Origin: UBA4416 sp040376995
GTDB lineage: Bacteria; Bacteroidota; Bacteroidia; B-17B0; Aurantibacillaceae
Assembly (NCBI GenBank): GCA_040376995.1
Contig: JBEIPP010000003.1
Location: 1-52,477, forward strand
DNA length: 52,477 nucleotides
Direction: 5' to 3'
This document shows, piece by piece, positions 45,687 through 52,477 of the stretch (the stretch's first letter is position 1; each line of letters starts with the position of its first letter). The translations under genes were made by a program, and so were the position numbers. The notes below the pieces were generated by a model that saw only the letters and a program-made list of their open reading frames with translations, did no database searches and had not been told where the DNA came from.

Positions 45687-47375
45687 ATGTCAGAAGTAGG
45701 AAGACAAATTATTTACAGTATGGTTAATGTATCTAAGATACATCCACCACAAAAACAAGTATTAAAAGATATCTATATCTCCTTTTATTATGGAGCTAAA
45801 ATTGGTGTTTTAGGTTTAAACGGTTCGGGTAAATCATCATTATTACGCATCATGGCGGGTATTGATAAAGATTACTTAGGAGAAATCCACCAATCACCAG
45901 GTTATTCAATAGGTTTGTTAGAGCAAGAACCAAACTTAGATGAAAATAAAACAGTTATTGAAGTGGTTCGTGAAGGAGCTAAAAAACATGTGGATATTTT
46001 AAATGAATTTGAAGAAGTAAACAACAAATTCATGGACGAAGAAATATTAAACGATCCCGATAAAATGGATAAGTTAATAAATCGTCAAGCACAATTACAA
46101 GAGTTAATTGACCAACATGATTTATGGAACTTAGATTCTCGTTTAGAGCGCGCTATGGATGCTTTGCGTTGTGCAGAAAGCAATACGCCAATTAAAATAT
46201 TATCAGGTGGTGAACGTCGTCGTGTAGCTTTATGCCGTTTGTTATTACAAGAACCAGATATTTTATTATTAGATGAACCTACCAACCACTTAGATGCTGA
46301 ATCGGTTGATTGGTTAGAGCAACATTTACAACAATACAAAGGAACTGTTATTGCAGTAACCCATGATCGTTATTTCCTAGATAACGTAGCAGGTTGGATT
46401 TTAGAGTTAGATCGTGGCGAAGGTATTCCTTGGAAAGGAAATTACTCATCTTGGTTAGAGCAAAAAGGAAATCGTTTAAAACAAGAAGAGAAAACAGAAT
46501 CTAAACGCCAAAAAACTTTAGCGCGTGAGTTAGACTGGGTTCGTCAAGGAGTAAAAGGACGTGGTGTGAAACAAAAAGCCCGTTTAAATAACTACGATAA
46601 AATGATGAATGAAGACATTAAGGATAAAGAAGAGAAATTAGAAATCTTCATTCCTAATGGTCCACGTTTAGGAAACGAAGTAATTGAAGCGATTGATGTA
46701 TCAAAAGGATTTGGAGATAGGTTATTATATGAAGGGTTAAACTTTAAATTACCACCAGCTGGAATTGTTGGTATTATTGGGCCAAACGGTGCGGGTAAAA
46801 CAACTTTGTTTCGTATGATTATGGGCGAAGAAAAGCCCAACTCTGGCGAATTTAAAGTAGGACCAACAGTTAAAATTTCTTACGTTGATCAAACGCATAA
46901 AGAGTTAGATCCAAACAAAACAGTGTACGACGTATTAAGTGGTGGTTTAGATAATATCACTTTAGGCGGAAAAGCAATGAACTCAAGAGCTTATATTTCT
47001 CGTTTCAACTTTGGAGGAAGCGATCAAGGAAAAAAAGTTTCGGTGCTATCAGGTGGAGAACGTAATCGTTTGCACTTAGCTATGGCTTTAAAAAATGAAG
47101 GTAACGTGTTGTTATTAGATGAGCCTACTAATGATTTAGATGTAAATACCTTACGTGCCTTAGAAGAAGGTTTAGAAAACTTTGCAGGTTGCGCCGTAAT
47201 TATTAGTCACGATAGATGGTTTTTAGATCGAGTATGCACACACATCTTAGCATTTGAAGGTGATAGTTCGGTTTACTGGTTTGAAGGTGGTTATTCGGAA
47301 TACGAAGAAAATCGCAAAAAACGTTTAGGTAATGTAGAACCAAAACGACCTCGATATAAAAAATTAACTGTATAA
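45687..47375 (+). CDS. ettA: Energy-dependent translational throttle protein EttA (ABC-F)
   Basis: EttA is a soluble ABC-F ATPase that binds the ribosomal E site and gates the first elongation steps according to ATP level. The 562-residue protein has two ABC domains: Walker A GLNGSGKSS and GPNGAGKTT, signatures LSGGERRRVALCRLL and LSGGERNRLHLAMAL, and Walker B LLLDEPTNHLD and LLLDEPTNDLD. The linker and a toe insert (around residue 260-300, KQEEKTESKRQKTLARELDW) match EttA. It ends in a strong terminator. Confidence 0.96.
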   Translation: MSEVGRQIIYSMVNVSKIHPPQKQVLKDIYISFYYGAKIGVLGLNGSGKSSLLRIMAGIDKDYLGEIHQSPGYSIGLLEQEPNLDENKTVIEVVREGAKKHVDILNEFEEVNNKFMDEEILNDPDKMDKLINRQAQLQELIDQHDLWNLDSRLERAMDALRCAESNTPIKILSGGERRRVALCRLLLQEPDILLLDEPTNHLDAESVDWLEQHLQQYKGTVIAVTHDRYFLDNVAGWILELDRGEGIPWKGNYSSWLEQKGNRLKQEEKTESKRQKTLARELDWVRQGVKGRGVKQKARLNNYDKMMNEDIKDKEEKLEIFIPNGPRLGNEVIEAIDVSKGFGDRLLYEGLNFKLPPAGIVGIIGPNGAGKTTLFRMIMGEEKPNSGEFKVGPTVKISYVDQTHKELDPNKTVYDVLSGGLDNITLGGKAMNSRAYISRFNFGGSDQGKKVSVLSGGERNRLHLAMALKNEGNVLLLDEPTNDLDVNTLRALEEGLENFAGCAVIISHDRWFLDRVCTHILAFEGDSSVYWFEGGYSEYEENRKKRLGNVEPKRPRYKKLTV

Positions 47376-47378
47376 TTT

Positions 47379-47410
47379 AAAAGCCCTCGCCAACTGGCGG
47401 GGGCTTTTTT
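47379..47410 (+). terminator. Rho-independent terminator of ettA
   Basis: A 13-bp stem (AAAAGCCCTCGCC with GGCGGGGGCTTTT, one G-T pair) around the loop AACT at 47392-47395 is followed by a run of T to 47410. It begins 4 bases after the ettA stop codon. Confidence 0.95.
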
Positions 47411-47620
47411 ATGTGTGGTTTATTCATGGGCTTTTCGTTTCTATCCCTCACGCAAACGAAAGTAATCTCGCATCCGCTCAATCAAAAGCGCCTTGCCACA
47501 GGCGTCTGGTTTTTTTCTAATGCTAAATTTACTTCAACATTAAATAATAAATTTATTCCAAATATTTAGTTCACTATTATACAAATTAATCATTTGTCTT
47601 AAAAAATATTTTCGTTTCTA
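47411..47620. repeat. Non-coding spacer with possible dispersed repeat elements
   Basis: I see no gene here. The stretch 47427-47465 (containing GGGCTTTTCGTTTCTATCCC then TCACGCAAACGAAAG) resembles an intergenic repeat I associate with Bacteroidota genomes. A second hairpin, CGCCT-TGCCAC-AGGCG at 47489-47504, is followed by a T run (47510-47516) and may act as a weak back-up terminator. The remainder, to 47620, is plain AT-rich sequence. Confidence 0.35.
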
Positions 47621-47652
47621 TTTGTTTTTGTTAGGACTCCTTACTATATTTG
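47621..47652 (+). promoter_or_regulatory. Strong Bacteroidota-type promoter for the thioredoxin-like pseudogene
   Basis: TTTG (47621-47624) and TATATTTG (47645-47652) are exact matches to the -33 and -7 consensus elements, separated by 20 bases. Transcription would begin around 47657, about 48 bases before the ATG at 47705. This is the clearest promoter in the window. Confidence 0.65.
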
Positions 47653-47704
47653 TATCCTAATTGCAATTACAGTAACCTAATTATCAACTTTTAAAAATTA
47701 AAAA

Positions 47705-47938
47705 ATGAGCAAATCAACTTTTTATCACGCTGGCTGTTCAGTATGTCTAAGCGCATAACACGACATCCTTAGTTTAATTAATCCTGCAAATGTAGAGGTA
47801 ATACATTTAGGTAATGACAAATCTAAAATAGCAGCAGCTGAAGCAGCAGGTGTAAAATCTGTTCCTGCTTTAGTAACCCCAAACGGTAATGTTCTTCACA
47901 TTAATTTTGGTGCATCTATGGCAGATGTAAAAGCTTAA
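47705..47938 (+). pseudogene. Small thioredoxin-like protein gene with an internal stop codon
   Basis: Read from ATG 47705, the frame gives a short thioredoxin-like protein that opens MSKSTFYHAGCSVCLSA, reaches TAA at 47756-47758, and then continues in the same frame for 59 codons (DILSLINP, KSVPALVTPNGNV, GASMADVKA) to TAA at 47936-47938. The total is 78 codons including both stops. The CxxC (Cys11 and Cys14) and the cis-Pro segment SVPALV are kept. In homologues as I remember them the residue at the stop is usually Glu, so a single GAA to TAA change explains it. There is no frameshift. TAA is not a selenocysteine codon. No good internal restart exists. It is a recent nonsense pseudogene, a sequencing error or, less likely, a read-through gene. 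The upstream promoter is intact. Confidence 0.8.
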
Positions 47939-47946
47939 AACCAAAT

Positions 47947-47972
47947 GGAGACCGTCTTTTTAGACAGCCTCC
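47947..47972. repeat. Hairpin at the left border of the accessory block
   Basis: GGAG (47947-47950) pairs with CTCC (47969-47972) and GTCT (47954-47957) with AGAC (47962-47965) around a TTTT loop, with a mismatched AC-C/A-GC interior. It begins 9 bases after the pseudogene stop. On the minus strand it reads GAGGCTGTCTAAAAAG, which resembles the ends of some insertion sequences, but no partner end is confirmed and there is no T run for a terminator. Confidence 0.4.
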
Positions 47973-48046
47973 TCAAAATTTTGAAAATTTATGGTCGGGA
48001 CATTATTTTCCATTTATGGATTCTTGGGAAGAATTGCAAGTGTCAT

Positions 48047-48226
48047 TTACTCAGATATGTTTTGGTCTTTATAAACAAGCTTTTGTTTTATTTGATAAGT
48101 AACAAGGATACTGTCTAATTTTTGTTGCAGCAGTGAAGCTAATGTTGGATTGAAGGATTGAGCATTTACAACACTTGGCAAAAGAATAACAAACGCTAAA
48201 CATATAATTCTAAAGAATACATGCAT
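48047..48226 (-). pseudogene. Truncated N-terminus of a secreted protein (possible serine hydrolase)
   Basis: An ATG at 48226, 2 bases past the stop of the amidohydrolase gene, opens a 59-residue frame with a clean signal peptide (MHVFFRIICLAFVILLPSVVNAQ) followed by SFNPTLASLLQQKLDSILVT. This is the usual beginning of secreted beta-lactamase-family (S12) serine hydrolases in Bacteroidota, where it precedes several hundred residues. Here the frame ends 36 residues after the signal and the rest is missing. A break near 48090, where the sequence stops resembling coding DNA, is the likely junction. It may instead be a small intact secreted peptide. Confidence 0.5.
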
Positions 48227-48228
48227 AA

Positions 48229-49788
48229 TTATTTCTTCACAAATTTTTGACTGTAATAAGTTTGTCCATCATAAGCTAAAAGGTAATAGAATCCTGTAGG
48301 TATTGATTCAATAGAAAGTTGGGATGTGAACGTTGATTTGAATATGATCTGACCTAATTGATTGATAACCCATATTTCGCCTTTACCATTTTCAGGCAAT
48401 CCTTTTATGTTCAATATAGATTGTGCAGGGTTAGGATATACGAACAATGTTTCTTCATCTGCATGAATTTCATTGATGGCAACTGTGCTATTGCAAGCCA
48501 CATTTGAAAGTAAACTTTGAAGACATGAAGTTGAATAATAACTCCCATTTCCGATAACCGCATAAATAGCTTGTGTATTGCTGATATTCAATAACGGATT
48601 TTGATTCAATATTACTAAGTCAGCACGTTTGCTAATAGTTATTGTTCCGGCATTGTTACCAAAGCCACATTCTTGCAAAAATTGATAGGGTTTTGCTGTT
48701 GCTAGTGTTAATGCCTGATGTGGGCTTAAACCTGCCTCAACATAAATTTCCAGTTCACGATGAACGGCAAATCCAGCCACTGAATAAGGAGTAATATTGT
48801 CGGTGCCAAGCATAAGTTTAGCGTTACTTTGATAAAGACGTTTTAGAAGTTTTTTGTATTCATTAACGTTAGAAAACTCCTGAGGATTTGATGAAGTGTT
48901 TCGCCAATTATTCAATAATGAAGATGGACAGGCATACTGAACATAAGACGGTTCGTTAGCCCTGATGGAATCCATGTTTTCACGATTCCATCTAACAATA
49001 AGGGTTGGGCAATTCCATTTTCCTTTTGAGAGGGTGCTATCTTCTAATGCCTGCTCAATTGGGTCAAGCGTATCGTTTGGCAAATAACCCCAAAAATGTT
49101 CAATGCACTTTTGATTTGAATTGATGATGTTGGCAGCACCGATCCAATCATTACCATGTCCTTTGATAAATTTTCCACTTGTGACTGCATGATTTTGAAT
49201 AGCGTTAAAAACACCATTAGTCAGATAGGTATATGTTTTGTAAAAATCATAACCGATAGCATCCTGACTTTGCAAACTTGCATTTGCCTGTGTTTGATTT
49301 TGAATGGCAGGAGGGTTAAAAAACGGATGCCCCATATAATTCATTATAGGTCCAGATGTATAAATTCGAGGAGATGAAATTTTGTTTGAGTACATTGAAA
49401 CCTGCCCAGCATTGATGCTATCACGAAAAGTTATATGCCAAGGCTCACCGTGCATATTGCATACAGTAGTTAAACCATTTGCTAATTCTAAAATGGCGTC
49501 ATTGCGTTGTAGTAAATGAGCATGCATATCACATAAGCCTGGAATAAGATATTTACCGCTTCCATTGATTACATATGCTGTTGAAGGAATTGAAACCAAA
49601 TTGGTATCGCTAATTTGTGTAATGACTTTGTTTTGAATGATAACGGTTTTATTATTCAAAACTGTAAGGGCGTCCGTCATTGGAATTACAGTAATGTTTT
49701 TAATTGCAATGATACTTGAATCTATGAAACATTGAGCTTGAAGATTTATCGAAGCAATGATAAATAGTAAGGAGTAAAAGAACTTCAT
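48229..49788 (-). CDS. T9SS-exported amidohydrolase-family protein
   Basis: The protein has 519 residues with a signal peptide (ending NLQAQ). The amidohydrolase barrel has the metal motif His89-Ala-His91 in LIPGLCDMHAHLL, a late Asp in LMLGTDNITPYS, and the domain-closing TISKRADLVILNQNPL. The last 75 residues are a T9SS sorting domain (LFVYPNPAQSILNIKGLPE). It hydrolyses amide, ester or related bonds outside the cell; imidazolonepropionase- and dipeptidase-like relatives are the closest group, but the substrate is unknown. It is 6 bases from the M28-type gene upstream and probably shares its transcript. Base composition is visibly higher in G+C than the core genes (one 60-base line I counted was 25 of 60). 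Confidence 0.82.
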   Translation of the reverse strand: MKFFYSLLFIIASINLQAQCFIDSSIIAIKNITVIPMTDALTVLNNKTVIIQNKVITQISDTNLVSIPSTAYVINGSGKYLIPGLCDMHAHLLQRNDAILELANGLTTVCNMHGEPWHITFRDSINAGQVSMYSNKISSPRIYTSGPIMNYMGHPFFNPPAIQNQTQANASLQSQDAIGYDFYKTYTYLTNGVFNAIQNHAVTSGKFIKGHGNDWIGAANIINSNQKCIEHFWGYLPNDTLDPIEQALEDSTLSKGKWNCPTLIVRWNRENMDSIRANEPSYVQYACPSSLLNNWRNTSSNPQEFSNVNEYKKLLKRLYQSNAKLMLGTDNITPYSVAGFAVHRELEIYVEAGLSPHQALTLATAKPYQFLQECGFGNNAGTITISKRADLVILNQNPLLNISNTQAIYAVIGNGSYYSTSCLQSLLSNVACNSTVAINEIHADEETLFVYPNPAQSILNIKGLPENGKGEIWVINQLGQIIFKSTFTSQLSIESIPTGFYYLLAYDGQTYYSQKFVKK

Positions 49789-49794
49789 GTTGAA

Positions 49795-51486
49795 TTAGTG
49801 TTTGATTAAACGATTTACAGCTATGTTGCTACCACTATTGTCTGTTACAATAAGCAGATACATCCCATTTGGTAGCAAGGATGTTTGAATTACCTCGGCA
49901 TCAGAATAACCAATGTTTCCCTGTTTCATTTCAATACCCGCTAAATTGATGATGCGATAAGTTCCTTTAAAATCAGGCTTTAAACCTTGAATCGTTACAA
50001 AGGTGTTTGATGGATTCGGAAATATCTTTAGGTCCTTTTCCTCAAAACTTGGAATACCTGTAATGTTTGGCATGTTCCATATCATGCGAATAACAGTTCG
50101 GGTAATTTTATTCATGCTCGCAGTATCTAACTTATCGGTGCTATCGGCTGCTGCCATATACCAAACAGGTGTAGAAAGATGAGCTACAATAGGAATACCT
50201 GCATCATAAAAGGCATGGCTGTCCCCAATAGGTGAGGGACCATTTAAAGTTGGTGGGGCTACATAGGTTCTTCTTAAATCTTCTTGCTGCACAAACTGAT
50301 ACAAAGAACTTCTTAAACTTAGAGTGTCGGATGTGTAAAACCATCTTGGTTCAGGTCGGTTCAGTGTTATCAGATTGCCATTAAGCACTCTGCCTTCTAA
50401 AGAAGGAGTTTCAAGAGTAAAGCATAATAGGGTTTGGTTAATAATACTTGGAGTATTGTCAACAAAAAATTCAGAACCTACACTTTGCTTTAAGTGGGCT
50501 GCATCCCACAAAAAAACCATATTGTATGGTCGTTGCGATTGTGGCACTTGCGACCAATATTTAGCTTGTGCAGCTACTAAAGAAATGCCTGCTGCATCCT
50601 CTGTGGCACCATAAAATTGCCCATCGTGATGTGAGTTAAAAACAATGTATTGAGAAGAGTTGCCGGGCAAAATGCCATAAACATTTTTTGTATTAACAGG
50701 ATTATCTTGCGTATTAAATTGTACTGATAAAGTTGAATTAAGGTCATTATTTAAAGCAGTATTTAGAAGTTGCCCATTGTTACGACTCATCCAAAAGCAA
50801 GGTATGTCATATATACTGTCAGTTCGAGAATACAAGCCCCAAAGTTTGTCGGTATTGTAAAAATTATTTAAGACACAAATAACTGCCTTGGGTTGGTGCG
50901 ATAGAATTTGACTGATAATTGCACCAGCCGCATTGGAGCGGTGCGGGATGGGTTGCGGGTGTATGGTGTTATTAATGTTGTTATCAGGGTCATATGTATA
51001 AACTACATTAGGCTGAAATGCAGCAGGTGCAAATGGGTCAAGTTTGTAATTTACAATCACAATTTTACCTGTAACGGAGTTCAATGCCGTAGTGCTGTCA
51101 AAACGAATAAAAGAACCCGTTAGAGTATCAGACCAATCAACAAATAATTGAGGGAATATACTTAAGGTTTGTGTTCCTGAATTAGATGTTACTTTCAGAT
51201 TGCACGAATTAACTTGCCAACTTTGAATTGGAATAGATTGGGTAGTGATACTTTGAAGTCCGAAACTTGAAAAAAGAGATTGAGCATAGTTTTCCACCCA
51301 TATGTCAGCTGGAGAACCTGCATTTCTGAGTCCCTGTCTTACTATGGTGTCCACCATTTGGTAATAAAAGTTAGTGTTTGGAATAGCTGATGAGTAGGGT
51401 ATTTGTTGAGCATAACTCCATGTGATAGAAGCAGTCAGCAATAAAATTATGGATTGCAGTCTAACTTGCATAAAGACCCGAGGCAT
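49795..51486 (-). CDS. T9SS-exported M28-fold peptidase-like protein with altered catalytic site
   Basis: The protein has 563 residues with a signal peptide (ending SYAQQ; the ATG at 51471 is an alternative start). It has an M28 aminopeptidase fold with the first metal motif His286-x-Asp288 in SHHDGQ, Asp297 in GATEDAAG and a late GDSHAFYDAGIPIVAH that supplies the last His. A PA-like insert region lies between about 110 and 260. The Glu-Glu pair that carries the general base and a zinc ligand in family members is absent: the region reads FLWDAAHLKQSVGS. A T9SS sorting domain closes the protein (LKIFPNPSNTFVTIQG). It is probably inactive or altered. A G+C-rich line I counted was 26 of 60. Confidence 0.8.
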   Translation of the reverse strand: MPRVFMQVRLQSIILLLTASITWSYAQQIPYSSAIPNTNFYYQMVDTIVRQGLRNAGSPADIWVENYAQSLFSSFGLQSITTQSIPIQSWQVNSCNLKVTSNSGTQTLSIFPQLFVDWSDTLTGSFIRFDSTTALNSVTGKIVIVNYKLDPFAPAAFQPNVVYTYDPDNNINNTIHPQPIPHRSNAAGAIISQILSHQPKAVICVLNNFYNTDKLWGLYSRTDSIYDIPCFWMSRNNGQLLNTALNNDLNSTLSVQFNTQDNPVNTKNVYGILPGNSSQYIVFNSHHDGQFYGATEDAAGISLVAAQAKYWSQVPQSQRPYNMVFLWDAAHLKQSVGSEFFVDNTPSIINQTLLCFTLETPSLEGRVLNGNLITLNRPEPRWFYTSDTLSLRSSLYQFVQQEDLRRTYVAPPTLNGPSPIGDSHAFYDAGIPIVAHLSTPVWYMAAADSTDKLDTASMNKITRTVIRMIWNMPNITGIPSFEEKDLKIFPNPSNTFVTIQGLKPDFKGTYRIINLAGIEMKQGNIGYSDAEVIQTSLLPNGMYLLIVTDNSGSNIAVNRLIKH

Positions 51487-51816
51487 TTTTTGTAATAATT
51501 TTCTATGTTGCTTTGACTGAAATTTTGTTAGAAGGTTTAATCGTGCGGATAACTTTTATCGTGTGTCTGGCAAAATAAAATTTGCTGCAAATTGTGTCTG
51601 CTTGTGCGTTGGCTTGCAGCTCTTTTTATTTTGCGAAGGGTCGGCAGTTTGTCCATCGTTTTGAGTCTCTTAAATTGTTGTAGAGTCTTCTAATAGGGTT
51701 GCCGCTAACGTCAGCCTGTGAAAAAACTCAATGCTATTAACACAAGCTGTTGAATATTATAAAAATAAAAATACGAAATAAAACCGAATTGAAAATACCT
51801 TTTCATAGATAAAACT
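51487..51816. other. Non-coding region with an imperfect inverted repeat
   Basis: There is no gene in these 330 bases. CGTTGGC (51607-51613) and GCTAACG (51704-51710) form an imperfect inverted pair whose outer seven bases match at six, about 100 bases apart. CAGCCTGTGAAAAAACTC at 51712-51729 resembles an insertion-sequence end and lies about 88 bases before the transposase start, but no matching right end is visible. Confidence 0.35.
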
Positions 51817-52312
51817 ATGCAACATATTTCTCTTAAAAACCGCCACCAAATTGAGTTTACAAGCCTCGAAAATTTAATAGAGCAAGATAATACAGTAAGA
51901 TTTGTAGATGCCTTTGTTGATAAATTAGAATTACCCAAACTAGGATTTACAATTAATACCATTAAAAAAGAAGTTCGACCTTCATACCAAAGCACTCTAT
52001 TTTTGAAGCTTTATATTTATGGTTATCTAAATGGCATTCGCTCCTCACGTAAGTTAGAAAAAGAATGCCTGCACAATATCGAATTGCAATGGCTCATGAG
52101 TGGGCTTACAAAAAATAAATGGTAAATGGAGCCTAATCATGACAGTTTATATCATGAAACGAACAATTAACATACTTGGTTTTGATAAACTAATGGAAAA
52201 ACTCCATGCTTGGAAGCCAGAATACAAAGGGGATTGGCTTTATCCACAAAAAACTAACAAAACAGAAGCTGTTATACGAACGTTGTTTTTTGAAACGAAA
52301 ATGGCGGCTTGA
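51817..52312 (+). pseudogene. Internally deleted IS1182-type transposase
   Basis: The first part, 51817-52125, encodes 102 residues typical of the N-terminus of IS1182-family transposases (VRFVDAFVDKLELPKLGF, STLFLKLYIYGYLNGIRSS, RKLEKECLHNIELQWLMSGL). The protein then stops. In the next frame from about 52100 the conserved C-terminus appears (KINGKWSLIMTVYIMKRTIN, ILGFDKLMEKLHAWKPEY) to 52312. The central catalytic region of about 300 residues is missing. The junction lies within GGGCTTACAAAAAATAAATG, which is read in both frames, so a deletion between two short repeats is likely. The element cannot transpose by itself. Confidence 0.8.
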
Positions 52313-52333
52313 AAAATCGCTATTCCTATAAAC

Positions 52334-52380
52334 GAATTATGAAAGTCTGAATAAATTTTAATAGACCTCTTTCATAATTC
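52334..52380. repeat. Perfect 12-bp inverted repeat, possible IS ends
   Basis: GAATTATGAAAG (52334-52345) and CTTTCATAATTC (52369-52380) are perfect inverted copies 23 bases apart, with TCT and AGA further matching inside. This could be the right end of one IS copy and the left end of another, or a short hairpin element. AGACCTC next to the right arm fits the start of a terminal repeat. Confidence 0.6.
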
Positions 52381-52448
52381 ACAATCTTTTATTCATAACA
52401 AGATATTAAGGTTCTGAAAAATAGAGGAATTGTTTTTGAATTTTGAGT

Positions 52449-52477
52449 ATGAAATGGGAAGATATTAAAAATCAAAA
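52449..52477 (+). CDS. Start of an ORF running off the window, possible transposase
   Basis: An ATG at 52449 opens MKWEDIKNQ to the window end. I recall IS5-like transposases of Bacteroidota starting in a similar way, and the inverted repeat about 70-90 bases upstream fits an IS end. Nine residues cannot establish identity. Confidence 0.3.

Noticed and set aside
47705..47938. Selenoprotein or recoded thioredoxin gene
   Set aside because: The internal codon is TAA, not TGA, it is not at a catalytic Cys position (both Cys of CxxC are intact upstream), and no recoding structure is evident.
48229..51486. A toxin-immunity or polymorphic-toxin pair
   Set aside because: Both proteins have clear amidohydrolase and M28 folds with T9SS sorting tails, and there is no small immunity gene beside them.
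51607..51710. Integron attC site
   Set aside because: Canonical attC has RYYYAAC on the left and GTTRRRY on the right. Here GTT is on the left and AAC on the right, and the bases next to them do not fit the purine and pyrimidine pattern.
51711..51995. Minus-strand open frame opposite the transposase remnant
   Set aside because: The plus strand encodes the conserved IS1182 transposase N-terminus, and the minus-strand peptide is unrecognisable.

Overview
The window is chromosomal DNA from a member of the Bacteroidota (class Bacteroidia, family not resolvable by eye). The evidence is the strongly AT-rich, densely packed coding sequence, promoters with a TAnnTTTG-type -7 box instead of an E. coli -10, very weak Shine-Dalgarno signals, and many phylum-typical families: type IX secretion (T9SS) sortase PorU2 with a PorV-type partner, proteins with T9SS C-terminal sorting domains, DUF4292, DUF3822, DUF6089, a lipoprotein-type BamA/TamA protein and a CtaA/COX15 heme A synthase.

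Layout. 224-5196 (minus): an envelope operon of a sugar nucleotidyltransferase, a TPR lipoprotein, a DUF4292 lipoprotein and an EnvC-like degenerate M23 protein, with overlapping reading frames. 5359-6444 (plus): a secreted repeat protein. 6447-10404 (minus): gltX, a DUF1016/PDDEXK nuclease carrying two in-frame DNA palindromes, tadA, and an SDR protein without the catalytic Tyr and Lys. 10553-11533 (plus): a helical protein of unknown function. 11523-20027 (minus): MBOAT O-acyltransferase, SGNH partner, PorV-type barrel and PorU2. 20077-25256 (plus): pssA and a MacAB-like ABC export system with two permeases. 25253-30088 (minus): rfbA, polyprenyl diphosphate synthase, thioesterase, SIS-domain sugar isomerase, lipB and an outer-membrane protein. 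30211-32131 (plus): heme A synthase and a pair of small cytoplasmic proteins. 32143-35893 (minus): a TlpA-like lipoprotein-sized secreted protein with CxxC replaced by SxxS, rsmD, DUF3822 and a SpoU methyltransferase. 35937-41190 (plus): BamA/TamA-like protein, prfC, a STAS-like protein and a gamma carbonic anhydrase-like protein. 41194-44161 (minus): DUF6089 protein and a T9SS-exported subtilase. 44211-47375 (plus): two secreted unknowns and ettA, ending in a strong terminator.

The right end (about 47,400-52,477) is different: base composition is visibly less AT-rich in the lines I counted, and it is littered with broken genes. It holds a thioredoxin-like gene with one internal stop codon behind an intact promoter, the truncated start of a secreted protein, an amidohydrolase and an M28-fold protein (both T9SS cargo), an internally deleted IS1182-type transposase, and a 12-bp inverted repeat followed by what may be the start of another IS. 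This is an accessory block.

The genes fit together around the cell envelope: sugar nucleotide and lipid precursors, O-acylation, T9SS export and anchoring, outer-membrane assembly and peptidoglycan remodelling. I found no CRISPR array, tRNA or rRNA. I did not find a clear new multi-gene system. The items most worth a second look are the palindromes inside the DUF1016 gene, the MBOAT/SGNH-PorV-PorU2 cluster, the nonsense-interrupted thioredoxin gene, and several enzymes that have lost catalytic residues.
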